From: Methanocorpusculaceae archaeon UBA456
GTDB taxonomy: Archaea; Halobacteriota; Methanomicrobia; Methanomicrobiales; Methanocorpusculaceae
Reading direction: 5' to 3'
NCBI GenBank assembly: GCA_002496395.1
Contig: DAJQ01000050.1
Location: forward strand, 6,638 to 28,035
DNA length: 21,398 bases
The first letter of the stretch is position 1. Each line of letters begins with the position of its first letter. Shown in pieces: positions 6,867 through 14,759 of the stretch. Below the pieces are notes generated by a model that worked only from the letters and a program-made list of their open reading frames with translations, had not been told where the DNA came from and did no database searches. A program made the translations under genes and the position numbers.

Positions 6867-8151
6867 CTGCTCTTATCTCCCGTATGCGTATAACGATCCG
6901 CTCAAGGATCTCCTGATCGGTTGGAAATTCGGTTTCAAGTACTTTCTTCATCCTGATAGGAACACCATCCATCCGGTATGCTGTTCCGGCAACTTCGATA
7001 CCGGTTATCGCAACCGGAATCTGCACCTGGCAGAGTGCAGTTGTCGCATTGACACAGGGGTCGATCTGTACAGTTGGTATCGCCGCCATATGTTCGATAG
7101 TGGATTTTGGGAAGTGCGCACCGGGATCACTTGCAACAACGAGGCAGGCATCAGGTTCTCTCCTCTCAAGCAGATCGATGACGGTTGTCTCACCAGGATT
7201 ATAGAAGGCAATACCGCGTGAGAAATCAACGGCAAACGGATATCCTGCCATCCAGGTGAGGACTTCATTGAATCCATAAACATTGAAGTGTCCACGCATT
7301 GCACTGATGGTAAATTTCGTCCTTCTGTTGAGTTCCGAGACGAGTTCGATTGCATTCCTGACATTCTTGTATTTGCCACGGCTCATCGTGATTCCGAGCC
7401 CAAAGAAGACGGCTCCAAATTTTGCTTTCATCATTAGATCGGCGACACGCTGGAGCTGAACTTTTTTAACACCCGCGACTGATTCCGGTACAACATCGCT
7501 TTTTCCTCTGACCATTGCACGAAGGGCTGAGAGGACAAGATAGTCTCCTCCCGGTTTCACCTGGACGAATTCATCTGCCACTTTGGCACCCTCAGATCTC
7601 CTGATATCAACAACAATCACTGTTCTGTCGGAAGCTGTGTTATCGATGAAGTATCCGTCGGCATAGGTTGTGTATCTGCTCATGTGTCTCGGATGTGCTT
7701 CGATCGGATTGCATCCCCAGTAGACAACAAGATCGGCACGGTTCTTCACCTGCCCGAGAGTGCAACCGGGGTGTCCTACCTCCTGGATTGCCAGGATGGA
7801 TGGATTATGGCAGACTGACGTTGTACTGTCAATGAGTGCCCCTATCTCTTCTGCAAGGTGGACACCAACAACCTGCGCCTCTCCAATCGTTCCACTCCAT
7901 CCATACAGGAGTGGACGCATTGCATCTGAGAGGATACGGGCGGTTTCATCGATCGCCTCCTCATAGGTTACTTCCACCCATTTACCGTTTTTTCTCATGA
8001 TCGGATGTTTCAGCCGTTTCTTCGAGAGGAATTTTGCATTTCCAAGAGTACAGCAGTTTTCAACACCGATAATCCGGTTATTCTCGACTGTTACGAATAC
8101 ATCGTCACAGAGGCACCCGCAGAAAGGACATGGCACATCTCTACTTTCCAT
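6859..8151 (-). CDS. fwdB: Formylmethanofuran dehydrogenase subunit B (catalytic, W/Mo)
   Basis: FwdB carries the bis-pyranopterin tungsten or molybdenum site where CO2 is reduced to formate, plus one [4Fe-4S] cluster. The 430-residue protein begins with the cluster motif C8-x2-C11-x3-C15 with C33 or C34 (PCPFCGCLC). The metal-ligating residue is Cys114 in TSVCHNPS, so this is the cysteine rather than the selenocysteine form. Molybdopterin-family segments such as YWGCNPIEAHPRH and VASDPGAHFPKS follow. The ATG at 8149-8151 is chosen because GGAGGGG lies 6 bases upstream (8158-8164); a longer reading from TTG at 8166 would swallow that site. It overlaps the end of fwdD by 11 bases. The metal used cannot be decided from sequence. 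Confidence 0.96.
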   Translation of the reverse strand: MESRDVPCPFCGCLCDDVFVTVENNRIIGVENCCTLGNAKFLSKKRLKHPIMRKNGKWVEVTYEEAIDETARILSDAMRPLLYGWSGTIGEAQVVGVHLAEEIGALIDSTTSVCHNPSILAIQEVGHPGCTLGQVKNRADLVVYWGCNPIEAHPRHMSRYTTYADGYFIDNTASDRTVIVVDIRRSEGAKVADEFVQVKPGGDYLVLSALRAMVRGKSDVVPESVAGVKKVQLQRVADLMMKAKFGAVFFGLGITMSRGKYKNVRNAIELVSELNRRTKFTISAMRGHFNVYGFNEVLTWMAGYPFAVDFSRGIAFYNPGETTVIDLLERREPDACLVVASDPGAHFPKSTIEHMAAIPTVQIDPCVNATTALCQVQIPVAITGIEVAGTAYRMDGVPIRMKKVLETEFPTDQEILERIVIRIREIRADG

Positions 8152-8530
8152 AGCGAACCCCTCCAATCATCTCCATCAGATCCCATACCGTTTGCACCGG
8201 ATCGTCTGTCGGCTCAATTTCAACAGAAATATCCTTGTAGTCTGGCATGCCGGTTCCATGGGTATATCCTCCAGTAATTGCATTTGCATATGGGCCAAGT
8301 GCTATATAGACACACCCAGATGGTATGTCATTTGTTGCTTCGGTTGTAAGAACAACAGAACCAATGTCGCTGGTAACATGTACCCGGTCGCCTGATTCTA
8401 TCCCGAGCTCCATGATATCGAGTGGGTGAATATATATCATCGAGGTCGCCCTCTGGTATCCTTTCGAGAGTTTATGTTCAACAAAGGAACCCTGCGGGAT
8501 CGTTCGTCCTGATGAGAGTATGAATGTCAT
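8141..8530 (-). CDS. fwdD: Formylmethanofuran dehydrogenase subunit D
   Basis: FwdD is the small molybdopterin-dinucleotide-binding subunit; together with FwdB it corresponds to one full molybdopterin oxidoreductase chain. The 129 residues form the typical double-psi barrel domain: IYIHPLDIMELGIESGDRV followed by VHVTSDIGSVVL, then SGCVYIALGPYANAITGG near the pterin. The length is normal. The ATG overlaps the stop of the polyferredoxin gene (ATGA), and the 3' end overlaps the start of fwdB. The gene order D-B-A-C matches the core of archaeal fwd/fmd operons; no fwdE, fwdF or fwdG lies here, although the preceding polyferredoxin may take that place. Confidence 0.94.
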   Translation of the reverse strand: MTFILSSGRTIPQGSFVEHKLSKGYQRATSMIYIHPLDIMELGIESGDRVHVTSDIGSVVLTTEATNDIPSGCVYIALGPYANAITGGYTHGTGMPDYKDISVEIEPTDDPVQTVWDLMEMIGGVRYGK

Positions 8531-9129
8531 TCTTCTCCCCCCTGGAGTGCTTCAACAACACGGGCTACACGGATGGCCTTGTTCGAACAGTTCTCTTCAC
8601 AGGTCTTGCATCCTGTGCATTTCTCTTCATGGAGTACCTTGTTCTGACCGGCATCCACCCGCATGATGACTTCATCAGATGTTGATGTACCGCTGGAACG
8701 GAGAGCGGGATCAATCTCCCTGTTCACCGGGCAGGCAACCGAACAGTTCCCGCATCCCATGCATTTTTCCTGATCGATCTCGATCTGGAATGAAGCTTTC
8801 AGCGTGAGTTTTTCTTCTTTTTTGTATACAAGTATTCTTCCGCTTGCAAGGACATCCTCAGGACACGCCTCGATACAGAGTCCGCACCTGATACAATGCC
8901 CTTTTGTGATCTCGGGCCGCCAGACTCCCTCACGTTGCACAACAACGATCGCATCAGGGGCCGGGCAGATCATCATGCAGGCGAGGCAGTGTGTACATTC
9001 CTTATCTGTGAGCACAGGAAAATCCCGGAAGTACGGAGGAGTTGTAAGGGGTGCAGTCTTTGCCGTGAAGAATGTTGCAATCCATTTTGGCCGCAGAAAC
9101 TCCCTGATATAGTAGATGATCGAGAACAC
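8527..9129 (-). CDS. Four-cluster polyferredoxin between eha and fwd genes
   Basis: A 200-residue electron carrier with four complete C-x2-C-x2-C-x3-C motifs: C45-C55, C79-C89, C123-C133 and C171-C181. The N-terminal half (YYIREFLRPKWIATFF, then YFRDFPVLTDKECTHC) resembles the ferredoxin subunits of complex I and membrane hydrogenases (NuoI/EchF/EhaQ type), with a hydrophobic stretch that can dock on the membrane module. The C-terminal half (IDQEKCMGCGNCSVACPVN, a spacer, EEKCTGCKTC) resembles two-cluster ferredoxins that accompany Fwd/Fmd. The last motif ends CS rather than CP. The start is GTG at 9129, with GAGAGGT about 8 bases upstream; ehaO ends 5 bases earlier and fwdD overlaps its stop. 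By position it could carry electrons from the hydrogenase to FwdB. That role is inference. Confidence 0.88.
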   Translation of the reverse strand: MFSIIYYIREFLRPKWIATFFTAKTAPLTTPPYFRDFPVLTDKECTHCLACMMICPAPDAIVVVQREGVWRPEITKGHCIRCGLCIEACPEDVLASGRILVYKKEEKLTLKASFQIEIDQEKCMGCGNCSVACPVNREIDPALRSSGTSTSDEVIMRVDAGQNKVLHEEKCTGCKTCEENCSNKAIRVARVVEALQGGEE

Positions 9130-9134
9130 GAATC

Positions 9135-10220
9135 TTACCTCTCTGTACAGGCGATGCAGGGATCTGAGCTGATGAAGATTGAGGTTATATCAGCTGCCGA
9201 CTGCGCATCTATCAGCATCGCATGGGAACAGACCTGGATGTTCGGAATTGATGGCGTCTGAATGGCTATCTCAAGAATCCTGCCATAATCATCTGTTGTG
9301 AGTTCATAGAGGAGTTCGCCTCGCGGGGCTTCACCCCGGTACCTGATTGATCCTGCTTTGATCGTGCCTCCTCCACGGATCGGACCCTCTTTCATGGCGG
9401 CAAGTGCTGACCGGATGAGGCCTGTGCTCTGGAACACCTCTTCAAACCGCACCATAATACGGGCATAGTTATCTGCTTCCTGCCGGATGATGGGGGAGAA
9501 ACCAAGTGCCTTGTATGTCGGATGTGTTGATCGTTGATCATTGTCAATTCCACTTGCCCGTGCAGTCGGTCCAACTGCATGTGACTCAATGGCTGCTTCC
9601 TTTGTGAGGATCCCGATCCCTTTTGAACGAAGGGCGATGAGCGGCCCGGTTTCAAAGATCCTGACGAACCGTGACAGCTCGGCATCGATATGATCGAGCG
9701 CTGCTCTGAGCGTGTCTGCGTCGTCTGGTCGAAGATCGGATCTGACGCCGCCCGGAACGATATATGCGCAGGTGACTCGTGCCCCGGTGATCAGCTCAAG
9801 CTGATCCATCACCGTCTCACGGAGGTTCAGCAGGTACATCGCCAGGGTCTCGTGTTCGATCGTGTAGCAATAGGAGTAGTTTGCCAGAAGATGGCTCTGC
9901 ATCCGGTCAAGTTCGTTGACGATCACCCTGAGATATGCAGCACGTTCCGTTGGGACAATGCCACTGATCTTCTCGACTGATTCAATGAAGACAAAGTTAT
10001 GAATCACCGAACAGATCCCGCAGACACGCTCAGCAAGGAACATCACTTCCTGCCAGGGCCTTCCACGCATGATCCGCTCGATTCCCTTCTTCACATAGCC
10101 GAGTTCAACCTCGGCTGAAAGGACATATTCGCCCCGTGTTTCGCATTTTATTCGGCAGGGTTCCTTAAAGCAGGGATGCATCGGGCCGACCGGGAGAGAT
10201 ATGTCAACTGTCTTTTTCAT
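9135..10220 (-). CDS. ehaO: Energy-converting [NiFe] hydrogenase large subunit, EhaO type
   Basis: Catalytic large subunit of a group 4 membrane-bound [NiFe] hydrogenase, related to NuoD of complex I. In 361 residues both nickel-binding motifs are intact: R65-V-C67-G-I-C70-x3-H74 near the N-terminus and DPC355-x2-C358-x-x-R361 at the very end. The protein stops exactly at the Arg of the second motif, so there is no C-terminal extension for a maturation protease to remove. The ATG overlaps the small-subunit stop (ATGA). Gene order around it matches the Eha operon of hydrogenotrophic methanogens, which is the reason for choosing EhaO over EchE or MbhL. Expected to face the cytoplasm and exchange electrons through EhaN with ferredoxin. 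Confidence 0.9.
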   Translation of the reverse strand: MKKTVDISLPVGPMHPCFKEPCRIKCETRGEYVLSAEVELGYVKKGIERIMRGRPWQEVMFLAERVCGICSVIHNFVFIESVEKISGIVPTERAAYLRVIVNELDRMQSHLLANYSYCYTIEHETLAMYLLNLRETVMDQLELITGARVTCAYIVPGGVRSDLRPDDADTLRAALDHIDAELSRFVRIFETGPLIALRSKGIGILTKEAAIESHAVGPTARASGIDNDQRSTHPTYKALGFSPIIRQEADNYARIMVRFEEVFQSTGLIRSALAAMKEGPIRGGGTIKAGSIRYRGEAPRGELLYELTTDDYGRILEIAIQTPSIPNIQVCSHAMLIDAQSAADITSIFISSDPCIACTER

Positions 10221-10672
10221 TTCTTCGTCTCCTCATAATCTTTGAAGATTATCGGTGCCAGCGAGAGGATGGTACTGATGATCTCTGTCGGGCGGGGGGG
10301 ACAACCAGGAATCTCAGCTGCGATCGGGATATGTTTTGATACCGGCGGATCAACAAGGGTCTCCGGCCGGTTGAAGACACATCCTGATATCGGGCAATTT
10401 CCGATGGCGACTGCGACTTTTGGGTGAGGGATCTTATCCCAGAGCGGCTTGAGTTTGTCTTCCCACTGCGGACTAAATGCTCCGGTGATCAGAAGGACAT
10501 CTGCTTCACGTGGGTTGTTATGCACATAGATTCCGTACTGTTCGATATCATAGCGGGGAGAGAGGCATGCGAGAATCTCGATATCACAGCCATTGCAGGA
10601 TCCGACATTGACGTAGGCAACATGGATTGAGCGTGATCGAACGGCATTTTTAAGGTTTTGAAGCAGACTCAT
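10217..10672 (-). CDS. ehaN: Energy-converting [NiFe] hydrogenase small subunit, EhaN type
   Basis: Small electron-transfer subunit, homologous to NuoB. The 151 residues carry the ligands of a single proximal [4Fe-4S] cluster: C26-x2-C29 (GSCNGCD), C93 (GNCPISGC) and C124 (GCPPRP). No signal peptide or further ferredoxin domain is present, as expected for group 4 enzymes that sit on the cytoplasmic side of the membrane. It passes electrons between the NiFe site of EhaO and the ferredoxin-like subunits. Both ends overlap neighbours by 4 bases (ATGA), with ehaM upstream and ehaO downstream, indicating tight translational coupling. Confidence 0.9.
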   Translation of the reverse strand: MSLLQNLKNAVRSRSIHVAYVNVGSCNGCDIEILACLSPRYDIEQYGIYVHNNPREADVLLITGAFSPQWEDKLKPLWDKIPHPKVAVAIGNCPISGCVFNRPETLVDPPVSKHIPIAAEIPGCPPRPTEIISTILSLAPIIFKDYEETKK

Positions 10673-11049
10673 CTTTTGATCATCTCCAGTATCTCCATTT
10701 GTGCCTCCAAAAGAGCGCCCTCCAGAGTGGTGCCACTCTGTATCCTCTGAAGATACTGTTCCCTGACGGAAACCCCCTCTTCCCTTGACAACAGATGAAA
10801 AGCCTGGGTGAGGAGGGGAATGCCAAGCAGCCTCTCAGTGTCGTCCCCTGTTTCTCTTGCAGCATCACAGCGTGCAGGAAGATTTTCAAGAAACATCATA
10901 TCGGAGCGCTCTATGAGTATTTTTCTGAGCTGCTGGCGTTTTATACCAAGGGTTGCGGCAAGTTCCATCACGGCTGCATCATGGCGTCTGCTCTCGAGGA
11001 TAATGAGTTTCATCTGCCTGAGATCCTTTTCATACAGATATCTGTTCAT
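10669..11049 (-). CDS. ehaM: Eha hydrogenase accessory subunit, EhaM-like (DUF1959 type)
   Basis: A soluble, helical, charged protein of 126 residues directly upstream of the hydrogenase small subunit, the place of ehaM in known Eha operons. No cofactor motif is visible: the single Cys is in PARCDAARE and the rest is rich in Arg, Glu and Leu. A longer reading from 11103 adds 18 residues but lies inside the preceding gene. The ATG at 11047-11049 overlaps the stop of that gene as ATGA, the same junction style as its neighbours, so I chose it. Assignment rests mainly on position and overall type; biochemical role in the family is not known to me. Confidence 0.7.
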   Translation of the reverse strand: MNRYLYEKDLRQMKLIILESRRHDAAVMELAATLGIKRQQLRKILIERSDMMFLENLPARCDAARETGDDTERLLGIPLLTQAFHLLSREEGVSVREQYLQRIQSGTTLEGALLEAQMEILEMIKR

Positions 11050-11294
11050 AGAATCCCCCCGGCAACCAGAACTCCATATACTGCAAAAACCAGTATGGAA
11101 CACCAGAGTAAGATCATCTCAACCCGCTTCAGCTGTTTTTCATCAGAGATGAAGAGGGTGGAACCAATCCCAAGAAGAATGAGGATTCCGATGATAGCAG
11201 CAACAAGTACTGCACCTGTGGCTGCACCTTGTATCAGAAAAATACAGATATACAGGAGAAGACCTGCAAGAAGGCAGTTACGGATCAGGCTCAT
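11046..11294 (-). CDS. Small membrane subunit of the Eha hydrogenase (EhaK/EhaL position)
   Basis: An 82-residue integral membrane protein with three hydrophobic segments (about residues 4-21, 25-49 and 60-80), separated near residues 50-57 by the charged loop SDEKQLKR. It lies between ehaJ and ehaM, where other methanogens have two small genes (ehaK and ehaL); only one is found here, so I do not assign a symbol. Both junctions are ATGA overlaps. It is expected to be part of the membrane arm. Sequence alone does not reveal a role in ion movement. Confidence 0.72.
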   Translation of the reverse strand: MSLIRNCLLAGLLLYICIFLIQGAATGAVLVAAIIGILILLGIGSTLFISDEKQLKRVEMILLWCSILVFAVYGVLVAGGIL

Positions 11295-12133
11295 GCAAAT
11301 ACCCCCAGATAAATGATATAGATGGCTATAAGGCCGGTTGTGAGTGTCTGAACGGTAACACTGTCATAGGGTGAGAGCATCGGGGTGGCTGCACAGACAA
11401 ATGAGAGTGTTATCATCAGGATCAGGATTGCAAGGAGCGTGAGCGGAAGGCCGATTGGTCCGATGAAGACCACCACAAAGGTATACAGGAGGACAAACGT
11501 CTTCAGGCCAAATGCTGCATTCATCAGACCGCGCCAGACACCGAAGTGCTCTGTCCAGTATCCGCTGACGATCTCTTTTGCTTCAACAATCGAGAATGGG
11601 CCGTAATGGATCTTTGAGAGGATCACCAGATACAGAGCAACGGCTGCCGGAAATGCCACGATGAGGAGCGGCCCGTTAATTGCCTGATATGCCTCGATAT
11701 CACGGAGCATAAGTGATCCCGTGATGAGATAGATGAGTGCGACACTTGAGAGGAGTGGAAGTTCAGATGCTGCCGAGACAACTGACCGTATTGCCCCGAA
11801 CTTGGCATAGGGCGATCCAGAAGCAAGACCGATTCCGTGCTCAACGATCTTATGAAGCACGTAGAGTGCAAACAGGAGGAGAAGACTCTCCTGCGTGATC
11901 AGGAGCATCAACGCTGCGGTCCAGATCGCAATAGAGATCCCCACGACAGCGACATACACACCCTGGCTCGCCGTTTTTGGAATCCATGACTCCTTTCCAA
12001 GGAATTTCAGGGTATGAAGTATCTCCTGCCAGATCGGTGGCCCTGGTCTTCCCTGTATTCGTGCGATCACTTTCCGGTGGATACCGTGGAGCAGGAGGCC
12101 GGCAAACATTGCAGCGATGATGTATTCGATCAT
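11291..12133 (-). CDS. ehaJ: Energy-converting hydrogenase membrane subunit, NuoH-like EhaJ
   Basis: Homologue of complex I subunit NuoH (Nqo8), the membrane anchor that connects the catalytic arm to the ion pump. In 280 residues there are about eight hydrophobic segments. The family motif RKVIARIQGRPGPP lies at residues 20-33 on the cytoplasmic side, followed by the ASGSPYAKFGAIRS segment and the IVEAKEIVSGY loop, both typical of NuoH/EchB/EhaJ. The Glu in the latter loop is in the region important for energy coupling in complex I. The gene starts 5 bases after ehaI and overlaps the following small membrane gene by 4 bases. Confidence 0.9.
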   Translation of the reverse strand: MIEYIIAAMFAGLLLHGIHRKVIARIQGRPGPPIWQEILHTLKFLGKESWIPKTASQGVYVAVVGISIAIWTAALMLLITQESLLLLFALYVLHKIVEHGIGLASGSPYAKFGAIRSVVSAASELPLLSSVALIYLITGSLMLRDIEAYQAINGPLLIVAFPAAVALYLVILSKIHYGPFSIVEAKEIVSGYWTEHFGVWRGLMNAAFGLKTFVLLYTFVVVFIGPIGLPLTLLAILILMITLSFVCAATPMLSPYDSVTVQTLTTGLIAIYIIYLGVFA

Positions 12134-12138
12134 AGACT

Positions 12139-12342
12139 CTAGTACCCCATAAACGGAATATCTCCGTCAATAACTTCAGCCGAAAAGAGAAGTCCGACTG
12201 AGATAAGAAAGACAGGTGCCAGTACGATACTCAGTACAGCAGCAACAGGCACCTGTACAATATCCTGATGTCCTGCGACCGAAAGTACGATAAGAAGGAT
12301 GCCGGAGATGATGGCAATCAGCTGGACATAGTGTCTCTTCAT
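12139..12342 (-). CDS. ehaI: Small Eha membrane subunit, EhaI-like
   Basis: A 67-residue protein with two hydrophobic helices (about residues 5-23 and 32-55) and a short acidic tail (EVIDGDIPFMGY). It occupies the position of ehaI between ehaH and ehaJ. The ATG at 12340-12342 is preferred because GGTGAT lies about 7 bases upstream; a TTG at 12348 would add two residues but sits on that site. Named by gene order; the sequence carries no diagnostic motif. Confidence 0.65.
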   Translation of the reverse strand: MKRHYVQLIAIISGILLIVLSVAGHQDIVQVPVAAVLSIVLAPVFLISVGLLFSAEVIDGDIPFMGY

Positions 12343-12344
12343 CT

Positions 12345-13001
12345 TCAAATCACCAGGACTATCTCTGTTACCCGCAGGAAGAGCAGGAGTGAACTGAAAT
12401 GGATCATCAGGACAAAGGGAGCCCCCTGTGCCCTGATAATCTCGGCTTTACCGATATACAGTGGTGCGATACCTTCCCCCATCACGCCGAGGATTAACAT
12501 CGCCTTTGCAAGAAGCGGAACTGCTCCCATCCCGGCAAGCGTCCAGATTGAGAGTGTTCCTGTGGTTGCCAGGATGATCGCCGCCGCACCGAAGAGTGGA
12601 ACCGTTGCGATCATTGCAACGATTCCATACTGGAATGCGGCATTTAATACATGGTGGTTTCCGGCTGATGCGACGATTGCAATGTTTGTAATCCCGACAA
12701 GCACCGCAAAGAGGGTGAAGTTGAAGATATCCCCTGTCAGCACTGCTCCCAGTGTTGCAAAACCACAGGCAATTGCCATGAACCGTGAGAAGCGTGTATC
12801 ACCTTCCTTTATCTCCTTTTCATAGAATGCATCCCCGCCGAATATGATATTCAGCTGCCGCTCAGGCCGGTCAAATGCCGCGATAAGAATGAAGATCAGG
12901 ACAAATGCAGCAAGTGTGGCAGAATATACACTGAAGTACGGGACGATATCTCCAAATGGGAGTGCAAAGAGTTCTGCACCCTCAATATTCAGATCAAACA
13001 T
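12345..13001 (-). CDS. ehaH: Eha membrane subunit, EhaH-like (antiporter-like fragment)
   Basis: A polytopic membrane protein of 218 residues with about five or six hydrophobic segments. The stretch LTGDIFNFTLFAVLVGITNI resembles the conserved discharging segment of Mrp/NuoN-type antiporter subunits, although the protein is less than half their length. A charged loop (YEKEIKEGDTRFSR) lies between the second and third helices. The start ATG 12999-13001 follows GGGGTGA with a 5-base spacer; a GTG at 13010 is inside that site. It overlaps the end of ehaG by 8 bases. Likely part of the ion-translocating arm; naming follows gene order. Confidence 0.72.
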   Translation of the reverse strand: MFDLNIEGAELFALPFGDIVPYFSVYSATLAAFVLIFILIAAFDRPERQLNIIFGGDAFYEKEIKEGDTRFSRFMAIACGFATLGAVLTGDIFNFTLFAVLVGITNIAIVASAGNHHVLNAAFQYGIVAMIATVPLFGAAAIILATTGTLSIWTLAGMGAVPLLAKAMLILGVMGEGIAPLYIGKAEIIRAQGAPFVLMIHFSSLLLFLRVTEIVLVI

Positions 13002-13596
13002 CTGATTCACCCCGCATGGTACCGATGAGGGAGAGTTTTGCAGTTACTTTAATGAGGATTGCACCACCCGCGATCATCACGGCGAGGAACCATTGTGATG
13101 GGAAGATCAGGATGATGAAGAATGCCGCAATCCATGCAACCCAGGCATACCCACTCACCGTCTCAATCAACTCAAAGCGTTCCTGGTGCCCTTTGCAGAT
13201 GATATAGAAGATGACTCCAAGACCTGCAACTGCCCCACCTGAAAAGCCGGAGAGGAAGATCCCGTATAGTACCAGGATCGACGCCAGGATTGCCGGGGCA
13301 CTCTGGAGCACCTCAATATCAAGGGTTCTCGCGGGCTGGTTCCTCTGAATCCCCTCTTTCACAAGGTAAATCTCAGTAAGTGCCATCAGTTTTGAGATGG
13401 TGACGACAAGGCCGGGGAGAATCAGCGCCTCAGCAAGGTCGGTTCCAACAAGCGCAATCAAGAAGAGCGCCATCACCGAGGCGAGATCGGTGAGGAGAAG
13501 CCTGTGCAGATCATCGGTCTCTTTCATAAACGAGAAGAAGGCGATGATAATGCAGAGTGATGCTGCAAACATCCCGATATGGAAGGTATCGATCAT
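12994..13596 (-). CDS. ehaG: Eha membrane subunit, EhaG-like
   Basis: A 200-residue membrane protein with about six hydrophobic segments, short polar loops and a positively charged loop (EGIQRNQPARTLD) near the middle. It has no cofactor motif. It lies fourth from the 3' side in the block of small membrane genes and matches EhaG in size and order. Its ATG overlaps the ehaF stop as ATGA, and its end overlaps ehaH. The function within the complex is not known; a structural role in the membrane arm is inferred. Confidence 0.7.
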   Translation of the reverse strand: MIDTFHIGMFAASLCIIIAFFSFMKETDDLHRLLLTDLASVMALFLIALVGTDLAEALILPGLVVTISKLMALTEIYLVKEGIQRNQPARTLDIEVLQSAPAILASILVLYGIFLSGFSGGAVAGLGVIFYIICKGHQERFELIETVSGYAWVAWIAAFFIILIFPSQWFLAVMIAGGAILIKVTAKLSLIGTMRGESDV

Positions 13597-14048
13597 TCGT
13601 CTTCCCTCCTTCGAAAGAGGTGTGCGGCAACGGCAAACCCGACAAAGAGAATTGTGGTCTCGACAACGGTATCGAGGCCCCGTGTTGCATAGAGGATCTC
13701 ATCAATGATCCCGCCGGGATGGGCTACAATGGTTGTTCCCATATGCGGAGTTGCCGCGGCGAGTGCAAGGGAAAGCGGGGTGAGATATGCCGTGATGTAC
13801 CCAAGATACGGTGAGTTCTCCGGGTATTCCGCTAGAACAACTGTTGATTCGAAGGGGATACCACCGCGATCATAAGGATCAAGCGGACTGTCGCGGTCGA
13901 TTGTCTTCGGATAGAGGCGGTCGCCCTGGTAATCGAGGGAGGGGATGCTTGCTATACCGGCAATAACGACGATTATTACCATGACGGCATAGACCCGGGA
14001 GAGGTTTGTGAAGTTTGAGAGGATCCCGGATAGTTTACGGATGATCAT
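13593..14048 (-). CDS. ehaF: Eha membrane subunit, EhaF-like (MrpB/MbhE-like end)
   Basis: A 151-residue protein with an N-terminal helix (about residues 21-38), a long exposed polar region (DYQGDRLYPKTIDRDSPLDP and onward), a middle helix, and a C-terminal part reading RGLDTVVETTILFVGFAVA. The last segment resembles the C-terminal region of MrpA and the related MbhE/MbhF subunits, where an RG-(F/L)-DT-x2-E motif is typical. The Asp and Glu there could take part in ion movement. The size and position fit EhaF. ATGA overlaps occur on both sides. Confidence 0.72.
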   Translation of the reverse strand: MIIRKLSGILSNFTNLSRVYAVMVIIVVIAGIASIPSLDYQGDRLYPKTIDRDSPLDPYDRGGIPFESTVVLAEYPENSPYLGYITAYLTPLSLALAAATPHMGTTIVAHPGGIIDEILYATRGLDTVVETTILFVGFAVAAHLFRRREDE

Positions 14049-14284
14049 GGTGTTCCCTCCCTCTTCTCAATGACACGGACAAACAGGAATGTTGAGATGG
14101 AAGTGACTGCAATAAAGGTCAGGAGTGCCAGAGTCTCATCAAAGGACAGCATCACGAGGAGGATGCCAAATGCCGGGAGTTCGAGGTTAATAAGCCGGGT
14201 GATATAGTCTTTTGGGGAAGGCCAGGCTGTTGCAACAGTTCCGAGGATGATGAGACCAAACCCGATAATAAACAAAGGACTCAT
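14045..14284 (-). CDS. ehaE: Small Eha membrane subunit, EhaE-like
   Basis: A 79-residue protein with two to three hydrophobic helices (about residues 3-20, 37-50 and 52-70) and a charged end (VIEKREGTP). It contains a conserved-looking loop PSPKDYITRLINLELPAFG between helices. It resembles MnhG/MrpF-size subunits of antiporter modules, and its position fits ehaE. Overlaps of 4 bases with both neighbours. Named by order and size only. Confidence 0.66.
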   Translation of the reverse strand: MSPLFIIGFGLIILGTVATAWPSPKDYITRLINLELPAFGILLVMLSFDETLALLTFIAVTSISTFLFVRVIEKREGTP

Positions 14285-14514
14285 CTGACTTCCCTCCCGA
14301 GAAGGAGAAGAACCAGAATTGTTGTGATTGGGATGACAAGGGAGATGATGATCGCAACGTCAAGGTATCCCCGGGTGACAATCAAAGGAATGACTCCCGC
14401 AGAGAGTATGGAAATTCCGATCAGCTTGTCAAAGGGATTCTTCCAGAGGGCTGTGGCAACGGCTCCAAGAAAGATCAGTCCTGCAAGAGAGAGGGTGATG
14501 ACTGACTCCATCAT
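14281..14514 (-). CDS. ehaD: Small Eha membrane subunit, EhaD-like (MrpC/NuoK-like)
   Basis: A 77-residue protein with three hydrophobic helices (about residues 5-22, 31-47 and 52-72) and the loop NPFDKLIGISILSAG. This plan, including a helix pair followed by a conserved small-residue stretch, is that of small MrpC/NuoK-like subunits. The start could be either of two consecutive ATG codons. It overlaps its neighbours by 4 bases. Function in ion transfer is inferred from the plan, not shown. Confidence 0.67.
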   Translation of the reverse strand: MMESVITLSLAGLIFLGAVATALWKNPFDKLIGISILSAGVIPLIVTRGYLDVAIIISLVIPITTILVLLLLGREVR

Positions 14515-14759
14515 TTTCCGCCCCTCCGTGCAATTGCGCTGGCTATTGCATTTGCTTCAAGGGTAGATCCGACGAAGTATGCTGCAGCGGCAACAAGTGT
14601 GAGCGGGTGTGGAAGGATAAAGACGATCAACCCGGCGATTCCGAAGTTCATGACATTCACAAATGGGAGTTTGAGCAGCGTCTCCCTTTCAAGGACTATT
14701 CGGATCGCGCCATAGAGAGCAATAATAAGGCAGATTGCACCCACAATCAGGCTCTCCAC
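14511..14759 (-). CDS. ehaC: Small Eha membrane subunit, EhaC-like
   Basis: An 82-residue protein with three hydrophobic segments and the loop ERETLLKLPFVNVMNFG, ending in a basic tail (AIARRGGK). It follows the ehaB gene, as ehaC does in known operons. The start is uncertain: GTG at 14759 lies 13 bases inside ehaB with a purine-rich GGAGG touching it, while a GTG at 14744, five codons on, is better spaced from that site. I report the longer form. Translation is probably coupled to ehaB. Confidence 0.64.
   Translation of the reverse strand: MESLIVGAICLIIALYGAIRIVLERETLLKLPFVNVMNFGIAGLIVFILPHPLTLVAAAAYFVGSTLEANAIASAIARRGGK

Noticed and set aside
6859..8166. Possible selenocysteine (in-frame TGA) at the FwdB metal site
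   Set aside because: The ligand position is encoded as Cys (TSVCHNPS) and the frame has no internal stop.
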